Part shown: one piece after another, positions 1 through 12,602 of the stretch | Position numbering within the stretch: the stretch's first letter is position 1 | Layout of the letters: each line of letters starts with the position of its first letter | Source: Cerioporus squamosus | Taxonomy: Eukaryota; Basidiomycota; Agaricomycetes; Polyporales; Polyporaceae | DNA: 64,000 nucleotides | Direction: 5' to 3' | NCBI GenBank assembly: GCA_022592435.1 | Contig: JABYQS010000090.1 | Span: 94,558 to 158,557 of the forward strand | Position numbers and translations under genes: made by a program | Notes under the pieces: generated by a model | What the model saw: only the letters and a program-made list of their open reading frames with translations | Told to the model about the DNA's origin: nothing | Databases searched by the model: none

Positions 1-3000
1 CGGCGGGTGCGGCGGAGGTAGATGCGGACGCATCGGCAGCAGGTGCAGACGTTGTGGCGGGAGCAGAAGTGGACGCTGTGAGACCGCCGCCACCTTCCAA
101 TTGCAAAAGGCGACCCTCGAGCTCCTTCACCTTTGCCTGCGCCCTGACGAGCTGCTGATCCTTGAGCTTTGCGCGCGCTGCGGCCTCCTTCCTTCCGCGC
201 TCGACTGCGTCATCGATCGCCTTGGCGTGCTCCTCCTTGAGTTGCTCCTTATACGCAGCAAGTGCGGCGTCGATAGCTGCCTGCGTGTCCGGTGGAGGAG
301 CGGAGGCGGATGCCTTGGCAGCCTCGAGTGCTGCTTTCAGTTCCTCTTCGTGCTTCTTCACCAAACGCTCCTCCAACGCGCGCAGCTCCTCCGCATGCTT
401 GCTGATGGTCTCCTCGGAAGAACCCGCTGATGCCGCCGATGCTAGCTCATTGCGCAACTTCTGTAGCTCTTCCGCAGCTCGCGAGCTCTCGGCCATGCGT
501 GCCTTCGAGATCTCTTGGATGCGAGCTTGGAACTTGTCCTATATGATGCATGAGCTTTTGAACATAATACGTAACTGTTGAACACGTACACTGGCCAAGC
601 GAGCACTCTGGACATCTTCAGTTGCCTTTGCGATTTGTGCATTCAATTCCTATACGGCGTATGAGTACAGTGCTGTAATAAATGTAGACAATGGAATTAC
701 CTGAGCGCGAGCAGCGGCTTCGTCGCGAGCTTTCAACAACTCCGCGCGTTCGGCTTGCCATTGACTCTGATCTGCGGAACCTTGAGCCGGCGCCTCCCCT
801 GTGGCTGACCATTTCGCCTTCTCCTCGAGAAGCGTATCGCGCTCAGCACGAAGCTTATCCTACATGTAACCATCAACAACAGTCGTCTTAGTCTGGCCAG
901 CACATCAGACGTACCAGAGTAGCAGCTTGTTCACTGACTTGAGCCGAGCTGACGAGATGAGCAGCTTGCTCCCTTGCAAGTGCCTGCTCGAGGCTTGTCT
1001 TCTCAGTTCGCAGTGCCTCCAACTCCTGGGCCAGACCAGGGTCGACAGGAGCGCCACTTGCGGCGGCCTCTTGTGAGCGAGCCTTCACTTCCTCGAGCTC
1101 CTTGCTCAGCGACTCCACCTGACTTTGTAGCTCAGTGTTGGCCTGGGTCAGTCGTGCAATGTTCTCGGCGTCTCTGTCGAAGCGAGTCTTCGCCCTAGCG
1201 TTGTTCTCTTTGCCAAGCTGTTTTAACTTGTTGTTCGCCTCTTCCAGTCTGTGGTTGAGATCCTCGAGCTGGCTCAGCTGTGAGAAGGGGTGGGTCAACA
1301 CCGTCAACGATCTCCAGACGCGTACGGTCCACATACCCTGGCCAGTTGCGACGCTGTCTCCTGACTCTGCTTCTCCGCGGCCTCCTTGTACTCGGCGTTC
1401 TGAGCCTGCAGCTGCGCGATTTCATCCTTGAGCTGCTGCATCTCAGCAGGGTCGATGCGATCGTACTAGAGATCGCGTCAGCGGCCGACCCGTCACGAAT
1501 CAGTCTGAAGGCCTACCTTGGTAAGGAGCTGGGTGTTACGTTCCTGCCACCTACGGCTCTCATTCTCCAGAAGCTTGATCTGCTGGTCCTTGGCCTCAAC
1601 CTCAGCCTGGGTCACACGCAGCTTCTCCTTCGTCGGCTCGAGTTCAGCAGTGACCTTGCGGAGCTCGGCCTCGAGCTGTCGTGCACGCTTGGAGTACGAG
1701 TCGCAGTCGCTGCGAAGGGTCGCGTTGCTCTCCCGCAGGATTGCGACCTGGTTGATCTTCTCGGCAAGCTCATTGTGGGCAGCCTCCGAAGCAGCAGCCT
1801 GCACAGCACGTTCACGCTCCTGCAGATTACGGCGGTCAATGCTAGGCTTCGATACTCGACCAGCAAACCCACCTCTGAGAGAGCCCTCCGAGTCTCGTCA
1901 AGGTTCTGCGAGACATGATCGATCTGGGTCTTCAAGCGCGTGTTCTCCTGCTTGCTGAGCTCCAGCTGAAGTTCGATGATCTCCTTCTCCTTCCGGAGGT
2001 AAGTCACCAGCGAACGAAGCTCAGTAAGCTTAGTGTCGGCATCATCGGCTGTTTCGCCCTCGCCTGACTCGGCAGCGGACGAGCTTGCAGCCTGCTGGAT
2101 ACGGGTGGCGTGGGTAGTGACAGACTCAAGGTGTTGATGGAGCAGGTTGTTCTGTTCGCTGAGGTCCTTGCATCTACACGAAGGTCAGTATGGAGAGAAG
2201 AAGGGAGACCAGAGAATACATAAGCATACCGGGACTGGAGATCCGCAATCTCTTTGTCGAGCGCCTCGCGCTGCTGTTGCCAGCTCGCCTCAGAGCTCGC
2301 CAGCTTCGCCTGAGCAGTCTCGGCAGCGGCACGACCTTCCCGAGCAGCAGCCTGGCTCTGCGACAACTTCTGCTTCAGCTCCTCCACAGCCTTGATGGAC
2401 TCGGCGTGTGAGAGAACTTCACGAGTGTAACGGTCTTCCGCAGCCTAGATATGGTTGAGCACAGTGCGGTTAGGATTCTAGAGAACGACCATACCTTGGC
2501 GCGCTCCTCTTGCTGCTTGATCTCAGCTTCCCAGCTGGAACGGTCACTCTGCGTGCTCTGAGCGGAAGTGCTCATGTCGACGATGGTATCCTCGAGAGTC
2601 CGCTTGTCATTGAGCCATGCCGTACGCTCAGTCTCGAATTGACGCTGAAGTTCCGCGTTGGCCTGCGTGAGCTCCGCGAGGCGCTCCTCCGTCTGGCGCA
2701 ACTTCTCCTGGAGCGCCTCAATCTCGGACTACGCACTCGTGAGCAAAGGAGTTGAATGGTTAGCTTTGCAACACGCACCTGTCGCCTGGTCAGCTCAGCC
2801 TCTGTGGACGCCTCGTACTCGTCGTGAGTAGCATTCAACGACGCGAGAGCAGCCTCGTTCGCCTGGCTGATCTCCTGGAACTGTTGTACATGGCTACGAG
2901 CAGAGGCGAGGTCAACCTGGGCAACCTTGAGCGCAGACCTGCCAGAGGAAAGACTTGTGTAAGGTGACGGAAGATCCCGAGAGCAGCGAAAACACCGACC

Positions 3001-6000
3001 GAAGCTCAGCGACCTCGGCCTCAAGCTGCTGCTCACGAGACATGTCTTCGTCCGTACGAGGGGCGACACCAGTTGTGCTGCCCGCCCTGCGCTCGTAGAC
3101 AGCAAGCTTCTCCTCGTTGCCCTGCAGCTGCCTCGTCAGCTGCTCGACGCGCTCCTCGAGATGCTTCTTGCTTGTCTCTGCGGCGATGAGGGACTCGCGC
3201 GTCTTGCCGAGCTCCTGAGTCTATATGTTCTCATCGTTAGCTCTCGACTACCAGGCATAAAGATACTTGAACATACAGCCTTCTCAATCTTGCCCTGCAA
3301 CTCCCTGACCTCGATATCCTTCTGCAGCGATATCCGACGAACAGATTCGCGTTCCTGGGTGAGCTGAGTACGAAGATCCTGGCTGGAGCATACAATCAGC
3401 CATCTGCAACGATCCATGTCAAGCACGGACGTACTTCTGGTTCTCCAGAAGCTGCAATTGACTCTCAAGACGACGACGGTCGTTCTCTCCTGAGCGCTCC
3501 AGATCGTTGTGCATCTTCTGTACGTTTGCCATCAGGTCAGACAGGTGGGAGCGCTCGACCGCAAGAGTCTTGTTCTCCTCGACCAGCCGCACTTGAATGC
3601 TCTGTCAAGACGCCGATGTTAATACCTGGCTATGCGTGTGATATGTGAACAATGACGAACCTCCCAGATCTTCTTCTCGGCCCGGAGGTTAGCGCACTCG
3701 TTGCGGAGCTGCTCCAGCAGGCTGTTGCTCGCAAGCAGGTCCTCCGACATACGGTTGCACTCGATGTCGATCCGCGTGTACTGATCGTAGAGGTTCTGGT
3801 TGCGCTTGAGGAGGTCCTCGTTCTCGCGCTTCTGAATGACGATCTGTTCTTGTACCATGCGATGACGCTCTGCGTCTGATATGAGTGAACCGAGCCTTTG
3901 AGCTTCACAACAAACGACGCACCCGTGAGCACCTCGATCTGAGCGTTGGCCTTCGCGAGAGCAGTGCCAAGCTTCGTGGCCTCCCGCTGAGCAGCGAGCG
4001 TCTCCTCGCGCAGGCGCGTAGAGTCGATGCCCATCTCCATACGATACACCTCGAACTGCTTCTGCACGTCCTCCAGCTCCTTCTGCAGCTCGGACGGCTC
4101 CGCGCGTGACTGAACGTCGCCGTTGATGCCGTTGGTGTTACGGAGAGCTGTGCCAGCCTCCTTGTGCCTGTTGACCACCGTGCGCATAGCATCCGCGTCC
4201 TTCTTGTACGCCTGGATCTGCACCTCGCTGCTGCGACGCTCGGCCTCCAGCTTCTCCTCGAGCTGCTTCATAGCCTCGTGAGCCTCGCGGATCGCCTCCG
4301 CCTGCTCGCGCTCCATCGCTTCGCGGTACTCCTTCTCCTCGGACTCGAGTTTCTCGCCAAGCTCCCGAACGATCTTCAGAAGCTTCTGGTTCTGCTCCTG
4401 GAGCTGAGGAATAGAGCGGAAGAGGACCAGGTTGTTGGTGATGACGGCCTCAATGTTCTCCGCGGGACGAGTGGTATCGTCCTGCTCGAGCTCCTCGTCC
4501 GAGGGGATGGAGGGATCCTGGTGCCTGCCGAGTTCCTTGAGGAGGGCACGCAGCTGTCGGCTGAGGTCCTCGAGCTGCTTCTGGTTGATATGATTCTCGC
4601 GGATGCTCTGCTGCAACTTCTGGCCGTTCTCCTGGGCAGCAGCAGCGAAGGCGTCTCGTTCGGACAGAGCCTGCGCCAGTTGGTTTGCGAGTTGGGATGA
4701 CTCGGACTGCAGCCGCTCATACTCGGCACGTTGTTGCGAAAGGATGGGAGCCTGCAATGCATTAGCGCAAGGGGGTGAATGGACTGATGCGGTTACTCAC
4801 CCTCTCTTCGATCTGAGCAAGCACCGCAGAGAGCGTCCGGTCCATGTGGTCGTACTCCGCGCATTTCCGCGCGTACTCGTCCTGAAGCTTGATGTAATCC
4901 GAGTAGACCTCCGTGAACGACTTGCCGCCCCTCTGTGCCCGGCTAGCCATCGCGACCGTCGGACTGAGACCGATCATGCCAGACGTGAGGATGTCCGCGA
5001 CGCGCCGTTGCGCGCAGGAGTGGACATGCCGCGCGCCGGCGTCCCGGGTTGGCTGATGGATCCAACAAAGGCAGCGGGGACGGGGAACTCGCCGCGGTCC
5101 ATTCTGTCCAAGACCGCCTGAAGCTCCTGCACCCTCTTCTCCGCCTCCTCCGCCCGCTGCTTCTGGTTCTCGATCTCCTCGCGCAGGACAGCCTCTCGCC
5201 TTTCAGCCCTGTCACCAACGCCCGCAAAGTCCTTCTCGATGCTGTCGACAATGGCCTTCGCCTGTGCCTCCCGCTCCTCCATCATGGCGACAAGACGGCG
5301 GAGACCCGCTGCTTCGCTCGAGTACGTTGCCTCCTGTTCCGCAAGCTGTCCCTTGAGGTCTTGTATGCGCGTAAGTGCCTGCGTGAGCTGGTGCGACTGA
5401 GCGGTGTGTGCAGATTGTAGGGCCTTGAGCGAGCTTTCCGTGGACGCGTGTGTCTGCGCGAGCGAATCGTGGGCGGCTTGGAGTTGTGCGAGCTCGGCAT
5501 GCTTCGCGCGACGATACTTGGCGAACTCCTCAGACTTGGTTGCGAGCTCAGCAGCACTGCGCTCGGCCTCGGCCTTGGCCAGTTCCAGTTGTTGGGTCAG
5601 GGATTCGAGCTTGAACTGCGGGAAGTTGAGCGGCGGATCACATGGAGAACAAGGACGGACACACCTTGGTCGAAGTTTCCGCAGACGTGAGTTCCCTGAC
5701 CTGACGCTCCAATGCCTGGTGTTCTTGACGGGCCTGCTTCAGGTCAGCGCGAAGGGTCTGTATCTCACTGTCACGTTGGGCGGCATCCTCCTGCAGCCTG
5801 CTGACGACGCCCATGAGGTCCCGTTTCTCCCGCTCGGTCTCCTCTACGCGTTGTTTCAGAACCTGCGCCTCTGCCGAAGACGAGGTCTGCGTGTTCGAGA
5901 GTGCGTCGAGTTGTGCTTGCAACTTGGCACGGTCGGTGGCTAGGCGCGTGCCGGGTGAGAACACGAGGAGCCGGCACAATGACAATACGCACCTAGAGCA

Positions 6001-6392
6001 TCCCTCTCCTCCTTCACCTGAGCCAACTCCTTCTGCACGGCCTCCAAAGTTGACTCCAGCTCCGAGGTCGCGGTTTCACGGTCCTGGAGCGCCTGGTCCA
6101 ACTCGACGTCTTTCCGCTGGATCTCCGCACGTGCATCCTCAAGCTCGCGCTGCGCAGCCTCCGTATCTGCGGCCTGGCCCACTAGCAGTCTGTATAGAGA
6201 CACAATAGTCTCCGGGGCAGGATTCGAGAGGTTCACGTCTGGCAAGAGAGCACTGAGGGCGTCGAAGTCGACGTCCTCAGGGATGTTCACGGTGAACGAG
6301 GACGAGCCAGGAACCGGGGAGTTTTCGCGTGTCGTCGCCTCCTGGGCGGCCGCCGCCGCCGCGGCCTTGCTTTTTCTGCGTGTCTTCATCAT
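1..6392 (-). CDS. TPR/Mlp1-type nuclear basket coiled-coil protein (3' end outside window)
   Basis: Large multi-exon gene on the minus strand. Translation starts at the double ATG at 6392-6387 (MMKTRRKSK...), followed by an Ala-rich stretch, and continues through roughly 15-20 short-intron-separated exons to the left window edge. Nearly every exon encodes heptad-rich, Glu/Gln/Leu/Arg-rich coiled coil (for example the exon at 4757-3865, and 5285-4974). The last visible part (540-1) is a charged helix with LEERLVKKHEEELKAAL-like sequence, then a Ser/Ala/Thr-rich tail, which matches the end of the coiled-coil region in fungal Mlp1/TPR. Members of this family line the nuclear face of the pore and act in mRNA export surveillance and checkpoint protein docking. 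The family call rests on size, the continuous coiled coil and the C-terminal pattern. Other giant coiled-coil proteins cannot be fully excluded without a search. The stop codon lies beyond base 1. Confidence 0.8.
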
Positions 6393-6655
6393 GGTGGGTC
6401 GGGGACCCGAGATGGGGGATGGTGAGCTCAACTACGCGCCACACGCCATTGTGAGCGCGGGCGGTTGTTTGCGCGTATTTGGCAAGAGCCTCTGAATTCA
6501 ACACGGCCAAACACCGAGTACTGACTCCCGTCACGTGCGCTCGCATATCCCCAGCCCGCGTCGCGACGGCGTTGGCCTGACACCGCTTGCGCTCTGCTCT
6601 CCTCCGACCACGACAACGTCTCTCTTTGTCTGGCGAGCTCTTTCTGGCACTCAAG
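6393..6655. promoter_or_regulatory. Bidirectional promoter between TPR-like gene and mob2
   Basis: 263-base spacer between two divergent start codons, so it must hold both promoters. It contains the palindrome CACGTG (6532-6537, in the context TCACGTGCGC). The mob2 side is CT-rich just upstream of its ATG. No clear TATA box is visible. Confidence 0.6.
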
Positions 6656-7654
6656 ATGTCGTTCTTCAACTCGATTGGGTGGGTAGAGTGCTCTGACAGC
6701 GCACGCTCATCGATGCTCATCGCGCGCGACATAGCCGGTCAATGCAGCGCAATCAGCGCCCTCCCCGACGATCGACGACGCCCACGTCCGCGAACTTCCC
6801 ATCCACGGATTCTCTGCCTCCCGCCACCCCTACAAGCCCCTCGGTGCCGAAGCCGTTGTACCTATGCAGTCCCTTCGTAGAGGCTGCGCTCGTGAAGGGT
6901 AACTTCAAGACGATTGTCATGCTGCCGAAGTATGCGGATGTCATGGAATGGGTCGCAGTGAACAGTGCGTACGTGACCTTGAGGACATACACTCCATCGT
7001 GACGGGTATCGCTCCGGTGCAGTCTTCGACTTCTACACAAACCTCAACCAGTTTTATGGCGTCCTTGCCGAGTGCTGCACGGCACAATCATGCCCAACTA
7101 TGTCTGCGGGGCCAAAGTGCGTGACCGTGCATTCTGCCTTGCGCATTCCCTGACTCCAACCCAGCCTCAACTACACCTGGGTCAACCAGGACCGCAAGAG
7201 CGTCCAGCTCCCTGCGCCGACCTACATCGACTACGTGATGACCTGGGTGCAGAATCTCCTCGACGACGAGACCGTCTTCCCCACCAAGTCTGGTGCGTGC
7301 CCTGCTCTTTCCTATGTCCGTGTCGCATCCTGACAGATTCATCACCCAACCTGTGTTTCATCCCCCTCGTGCCCCACAGGTCGTGACTTCTCGCAAAGCT
7401 TCCCGTCCACCGTGAAACACGTCTACCGCCAGCTACTTCGCGTGTTCGCACACCTCTACCACGCGCACTACCCGCAGATCTTGCACCTCCGCTCGGAGGG
7501 CCACTTCAACTCGCTCTTCGCGCACTTCCTCGCGTTCGGCAAGGAGTACGAGCTCCTCGAGACCAAGGACATCAAGGGCCAGCAGGGCGCGCCGGTCGGC
7601 GTAGGTGCGCTCTGGGATAAGTGGAAGGAAATGGGCATCCTCGAGTCCGCATAA
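6656..7654 (+). CDS. mob2: Mob2-type NDR kinase co-activator
   Basis: Five exons by splice-site reading: 6656-6682 (MSFFNSIGW), from 6748, then exons reaching the TAA at 7652-7654. The splice phases join cleanly. The product is about 235 aa and carries a complete Mob1/phocein domain: KPLYLCSPFVEAALVKG, the zinc-ligand segment with ECC and CPTMSAGP, YIDYVMTWVQNLL, HVYRQLLRVFAHLYHAHY and EGHFNSLFAHFLAFGKEYELLE. The MSFFNS start and the GHFNSLFAHF/FGKE block are typical of fungal Mob2 rather than Mob1. Mob2 binds the N-terminal region of Orb6/Cbk1 (NDR) kinases in the morphogenesis (RAM/MOR) pathway that controls polarised growth. The gene is divergent to the TPR-like gene and convergent with the WD40 gene downstream. 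Confidence 0.92.
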
Positions 7655-8017
7655 TGCATGGGTGGCCGACTGGAATGCTCCTTTGGGCAAGGCAGATAGA
7701 CTACGGAAATGGGTTCGGAGACGGCCGGTTCGTCATATACCATTATACACAATGACTCTCAGATGCTTTGTGTATGTAACATACATGATACGCAAGTCGC
7801 GACCCCGTCGCAGAACATACGCGACGCCCGAGTCGTCGACTGTCCCTCGCATACATCGGATGGCCCAACGAGAAGTGCAGTGAAGATGCGATAAGCGGAT
7901 GAGACCCACATGCATGAACGCCTGGAAGCTCGTTTACGGTGTAAGACCGGACTTCAGACATCACCTCCAACGTCCCAATCTGATTTCGACCCAAGGTACC
8001 CGCCCCGACCACACCGT
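7655..8017. other. Intergenic, convergent 3' ends
   Basis: About 360 bases between the mob2 stop and the stop of the WD40 gene on the other strand. I see no credible exon. It probably holds the two 3' UTRs. Confidence 0.6.
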
Positions 8018-9848
8018 TCACGCGAACAGGCCTCGTAGGCCCAGATCCACCTTGTTGAGTGTGTTGCCGGAAGCCATCCAAAGGTACGTCTTCGAGTCGT
8101 TCTCTACGATCTCCATAGCACGTACGGGCTGCGCCGGCCGCGCAATGTGCCCATCCAACGTGACGGGAAGGTCCGTGTCATGCGTCGGCAGGAGCTCACC
8201 CGTTCTCAGAGACCATATCCGCAGACGCGAGTCTCCTCCGCCAGCGAACACGAACTTCTCCCCCGGGTCCACAGCGATCCCCTGCACATAGGCATATACG
8301 ACTCAACGCAAATTCCCTGAATGGTACGAAGCACCACCAAAATGCTTTCATAACTCGGAACGTGTCCCTTGAACTGGAGAACGGGTGCCTGGCTTTTCAG
8401 GAACCGTAAGTCGTGCGTTTCGAGCTGGCAACGGAGAGCGCGTTATACTTTGCGCACAGGCGAGTTGTATGGGTACGCACGTCTCCGCGCATGGTCCGGA
8501 CGAGCAGCTCGTGCCGGTGCACAATGCGTAGATAATCGACGGAGGCAGCACCCCTCCCCAAACTATCGTCCGCTTCCGACATGTTGACGATCGTGTCCGT
8601 CTTCCCGGTCGCTTCGCGCGAATCCCATCGACAGATAATGCCGTTCCGCATACCAATGTATGTAATGTTCTGTGCGGTATGGGGGTTAGCTAGATGCGGC
8701 GAGGTGGAATAACGGATGCGGGTCTCACCTCGTCTTCGAGGCACAGAGAGAGTATGTCGCTTCTCTGCTGTAGCCGGATGTACGAATCTCTTTCCACGTC
8801 CGGAAAACAAATGAGGCCCTTCCGTCCGCCTGGAATATTTTCAGTACTGCTCGAGGCGCGTATACTCGCCGCCAAAGGATTGCTTACCGACAGTAGCTCT
8901 CCGACCCGATACTTGACCACACCAGACGTCGCTGCATATAGTTGGCGGTATCTCGCGAAGCACCCAGAGGCTATATTGAGTTCCATAGTCAGTGAGACAG
9001 CTCGATCAGATGTGCGGCAGACGTCTATACCCTATTGCATCGTCGCGGGTGGCGAGTAGCCGTGCTGGTGAACCCAGAGACGTGACCCTGGGGCTGAAGT
9101 GAGTATGTGCCTCAAATGAAGGAACGATCTCGACACATACATGCACACCGACCCTGAACGAGTGAGCGACGTGATCTGCCATACCCGTGTCAGTAACGTA
9201 GGCACTCTGTCAAAGCAGGCAGGCATACTTGTGACCGAAGTCCGAACTCGCGCACCGCCTCGACCGGATCGTCAGGATCCAGCGAGTACAACCAACCGGT
9301 CATGTCGCCTACAAGCAGCTGCTTCTTGTGGTTCGCAGTGATCTGCAGGACTATGTCAGTGTTTTCCCTGAACTCCGAGTCGTTCATGCGCACCTTCGTG
9401 CACAATGCGGTGATGGGTCCGTCAAAATTTAGTGGGATGTTCTCAACTTTGGATACGCCTTCTGCGAGGCATCCCATCTCTAGCTCACTGCACAAATTTG
9501 TTAGACCTACGCTCTGAGATATCATTGCAACAGTTCGACGTACTGCACACATCGCCTCCGATGCATGCTCAGAGGCGATTGTCTCAATGCATTGAACGAA
9601 CGCCAAGCATTGATGGAAGCCTCGGCGTCGTCGGTTGCGTGCTGTCGTTTGGGAGCCGGGCTTTCCGAAGCCGTTCTTCGCAGCGACCGTCGCCTGCGTT
9701 TGCCATGTTCCTGCGGTTGCGACGCGGCGGTAGTAGCTCCCTGCCGAAGAGCGGGTGGTTTCGGGATTGAGCCTGCGGGACGAGAGGTCACTGGAAAGTA
9801 TCTCTTCTTCTCGTCGTCCCAGTATAGCCCCGGAAGATCTCGAGGCAT
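8018..9848 (-). CDS. DCAF4/WDR21-like WD40-repeat protein
   Basis: Multi-exon minus-strand gene. I chose the ATG at 9848-9846 because the protein then begins MPRDLPGLYWDDEKKRYFPV, which matches the PGFYYDxxxxRYF opening of DCAF4 (WDR21) proteins. A basic Ser/Arg-rich linker follows (with RRRRSLRRT), then WD40 blades spread over five or six exons. The clearest blades are FVFAGGGDSRLRIWSLRTG near the end, ITYIGMRNGIICRWDSR at about 8690-8630, and LLVGDMTGWLYSLDPDD at about 9330-9270. The frame stops at 8018. In animals, DCAF4 is a substrate receptor for the CUL4-DDB1 ubiquitin ligase. In fungi the role is inferred only from similarity. Blade number and exact exon borders are approximate. Confidence 0.7.
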
Positions 9849-10477
9849 CGTTGCGTTCGGGATTCGTTGCAATGTCGGAGACTCAGAGTGAGTTGTTCAA
9901 GTTGTGTTCAACTTCAAGCTTGCTTCAAGCTCACTCAGAGCGGCGGCGGTGTCTGTTTTGGCGCCCGTGGAAGTAGATAGACGCCCCCATCTTCCGTAAA
10001 CCCCGCAACAGTGCAACACCTCCTTCTTCATTAACAATACAAGTGCATACTCACCACCTCTCCATTGCATCCGGGAATGGTGAACACAAGTGAATTCAAC
10101 GAGAGGTAGAAGCGAATCAGAGATTGGCCGTCAGAGATGTGATAAAATTTAGACTTGCACTGAGCAGATAAGATTGGCGCGCTGGTGCCGATTGATCTCG
10201 GTGCGCGCAGTCAAAGACTTGGTCCCGTCCTCGTCCAGACCCTCCTCCTCCTACCCCCTCCCACCATCTCCTCCCGGAGTCCCGCTCTTAGCTCTGACAC
10301 CTGTCGTTCGCGCAGGCGGGCTCTGCCGCTGCTACAGTACTTTACCTCAGCCTGCCTACCTGACGCTCGTTTCTGTACATCACTCTGGCTTCCCCGCACT
10401 CTCCCGATTGTCTGTCTAGACGCAGGAACCTGGCTTGTCTCACTGTCTGTACATTCGACCCCACGCCTGTAGTAGCT
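9849..10477. promoter_or_regulatory. Divergent intergenic region (WD40 gene / membrane protein gene)
   Basis: About 630 bases between divergent start codons. The right half is pyrimidine-rich (for example a CTCCTCCTCCTACCCCC-type tract near 10236-10275), as expected for a fungal 5' leader. No gene or clear TATA box was found. Confidence 0.5.
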
Positions 10478-12143
10478 ATGGACGCCGTCAGCCCGCGCTC
10501 GTCCACTAGCTCAGACTCTTCGAATCCGGGCGTGCCTCGCCGATCAATGGCTTCGACTCCTCCGCGGCACTCATCCTCGTCCCAGACACGGAGGACTCTG
10601 GCACCCCGAACGGCGTATCGTTCGACTTCTCGAGCGAGGACGACGACACGGAGGATGAGTCGGATCTGCAGCGCGAGCGTATCCGCAACTCCTCCATCCC
10701 GCCATTATCCTCTATCTCTGTCTTCCTGTATCTCCTCGCCCCGTTCACGAAACTCGGCGCACTTCTCACCCCCTCCGCCGACCTGCCGCTGAAGGTCGCG
10801 CTACCGGCATTCGTGCTGTTCGCGGTGCTATCTGCGTTCACGCGACAACTGTGGTACATGCTTGCGCGATACGTCCGGAGAGCCGACTTGGAGGAAATTG
10901 TGCTCGAGACGTTCGCGCACGGGAGAGGAAAGGAGACTAGGAGAGCGGTCCTCAGGCAACTAGTCCGCTTCTTCACAGGGACTCTCCGCGTCCTTGTTGC
11001 TGCACTCTACCTTCGGTGTACGTCTCCCAGTTGTCAATCCATCGTCTGTTGTTCTTACCTAGCGCTCTACAGTCTCCGTGGACCTGCTGTTGCCATACTT
11101 CCCGGACGTCCTCGCGGTCCCCGCCAGAGAAATTGCGACTCTCCTCCTTGCGGCGTTCATAGCCCCTCTCGTGGCTGCCCGCTCCCTGGGCTCGCGTGCT
11201 GTCATATATGCCTCCTGGGCATCCATAGCTGCCTATGCTGTATGGTTCGCGTGCACGGCGTACATGCACGCTAAGCATATTCTCGTCCCTGTGGCGGAGT
11301 CTTCATCCCTCGGTACCCTGTGGCATGGCATACGTGAGTCTCTGTCATACCTATGTTGCCATTCCAGACTGACAGGATGCTTAGCTGCGTTCGCGTTCAC
11401 CTTCGCCACGACGTCCACTGTTCCCCTCTACGCGTCGCTCAAGGGCACGGCGAAACCGCTTCACCCAAAGCCGCGGCAGTCGCAGTCATTCAAGCTACTG
11501 TCCGCTTTGTCGATCGCCATCGCTGTAGCGGTGACTCTGCCGCTCGTGTTCTTCGAAGCGTCTCCCAAGCCGCCGGTAGGCCCATTCTTCCCCAATGGAC
11601 ATCCGTTGCTGACCAACCGCTTGACAGGAACTGCCTTCCACAAGTCTCAAAACGACTGTTGCAGTCTTCGGCGCAGCCTCTCTCCTCCTCTCCATCCCGT
11701 CCCTTGTGATCGCCACCCCTGTGCTCCCAATTCCCCTTTCCATCCGGCGTGCGACGAACTTCCCTCTCTCAAAGGTTCTGGTATATATCCTAACAGTTAT
11801 CCTATCTGTTCTCCCCGCGAACGCGACGCGGGTAGGCAGCGACATCGTCCTCCTGCTCGCATTTGCGAGCACGTACATGGTCCCCGCGCTCCTGCACATC
11901 ATCACGCACTACTTCCGGCGGCCGTTGTCAATAGTCATCCCCCCGACGACGCCCACGGCGTCAGGACCGCTCACCCCAAGCGACTCCGCGAACGACGAGC
12001 TTCTGCAGCGCAAGGAGCGCACGCTGCAGCGGCGCCGTCTCGGCCGCCGGCTGGTTTGGGACATCGGCGTATGGGTGCTCCTGGTCCCAGTCGGCGGCGG
12101 GGGGCTGGCGTGGGCTGTTGGGCGCATGGCAGGCAAGTGGTAG
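10478..12143 (+). CDS. Multi-span membrane protein, amino-acid/auxin permease (AAAP)-like
   Basis: Four or more exons encode a protein of about 480 aa with roughly ten hydrophobic segments. The cytoplasmic N-terminus is acidic and Ser-rich (VPDTEDSG, SSEDDDTEDE). Examples of membrane segments are ISVFLYLLAPFTKLGALL, VALPAFVLFAVLSAF and VLVYILTVILSVLPA. The stretch AFAFTFATTSTVPLYASLKG, at the start of the exon near 11388, resembles the family pattern FAFxCHxxxxPIYxxL of vacuolar or SLC38-type amino-acid transporters. The protein ends ...GRMAGKW with TAG at 12141-12143. Introns join in phase at about 11018-11071, 11334-11385 and 11576-11629. The ATG at 10478 is out of frame with the main frame, which is open only from about 10510, so the N-terminus holds a frame break or an unseen upstream exon. 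The transport substrate is unknown. Confidence 0.6.
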
Positions 12144-12602
12144 CCTTTGCCGATGGAAGAAAGAAGGACTCCTCTCTCTGGTAGATGTGTACTTGGTACC
12201 CTCTGACGCGGGCCCGGATGGAGGGTTGTTTGATCTCTTCTCGATACAGTATCGTTGTGTAGGACTTTGGGTTCACCTTACTCTTGTATTTTGTATTTGT
12301 AACAGCTTAGCTAGCGCAGTGCTCCTTGCGGGGTATGCATCGAACCAAGATGGATTTGCTCTTGGTCACTAGTCGTTGCCCGCGACACCTCTGCTATGTA
12401 GCCGAGAAGCTACTACCTCTCACCGGCACAAAAGGCGCCATCGGATGTGAACCCGAACCCGTAAGTACACTCAACCCGAATTAACCACTGAGGTCACCAC
12501 TGTGGCCGTCGTTGATGCTTGTGGCTGGTGGCTGTCCAGTGCCCTTGTAGAGGAAGCATGTGAAGGGTGCCAACATTGTCACACCCGGAGGTTTGCGAAG
12601 AC
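12144..12602. other. Intergenic, same-strand genes
   Basis: About 460 bases between the stop of the membrane protein gene and the ATG of the homeodomain gene. No ORF with coding character was seen. It should hold the 3' UTR of one gene and the promoter of the next. Confidence 0.5.
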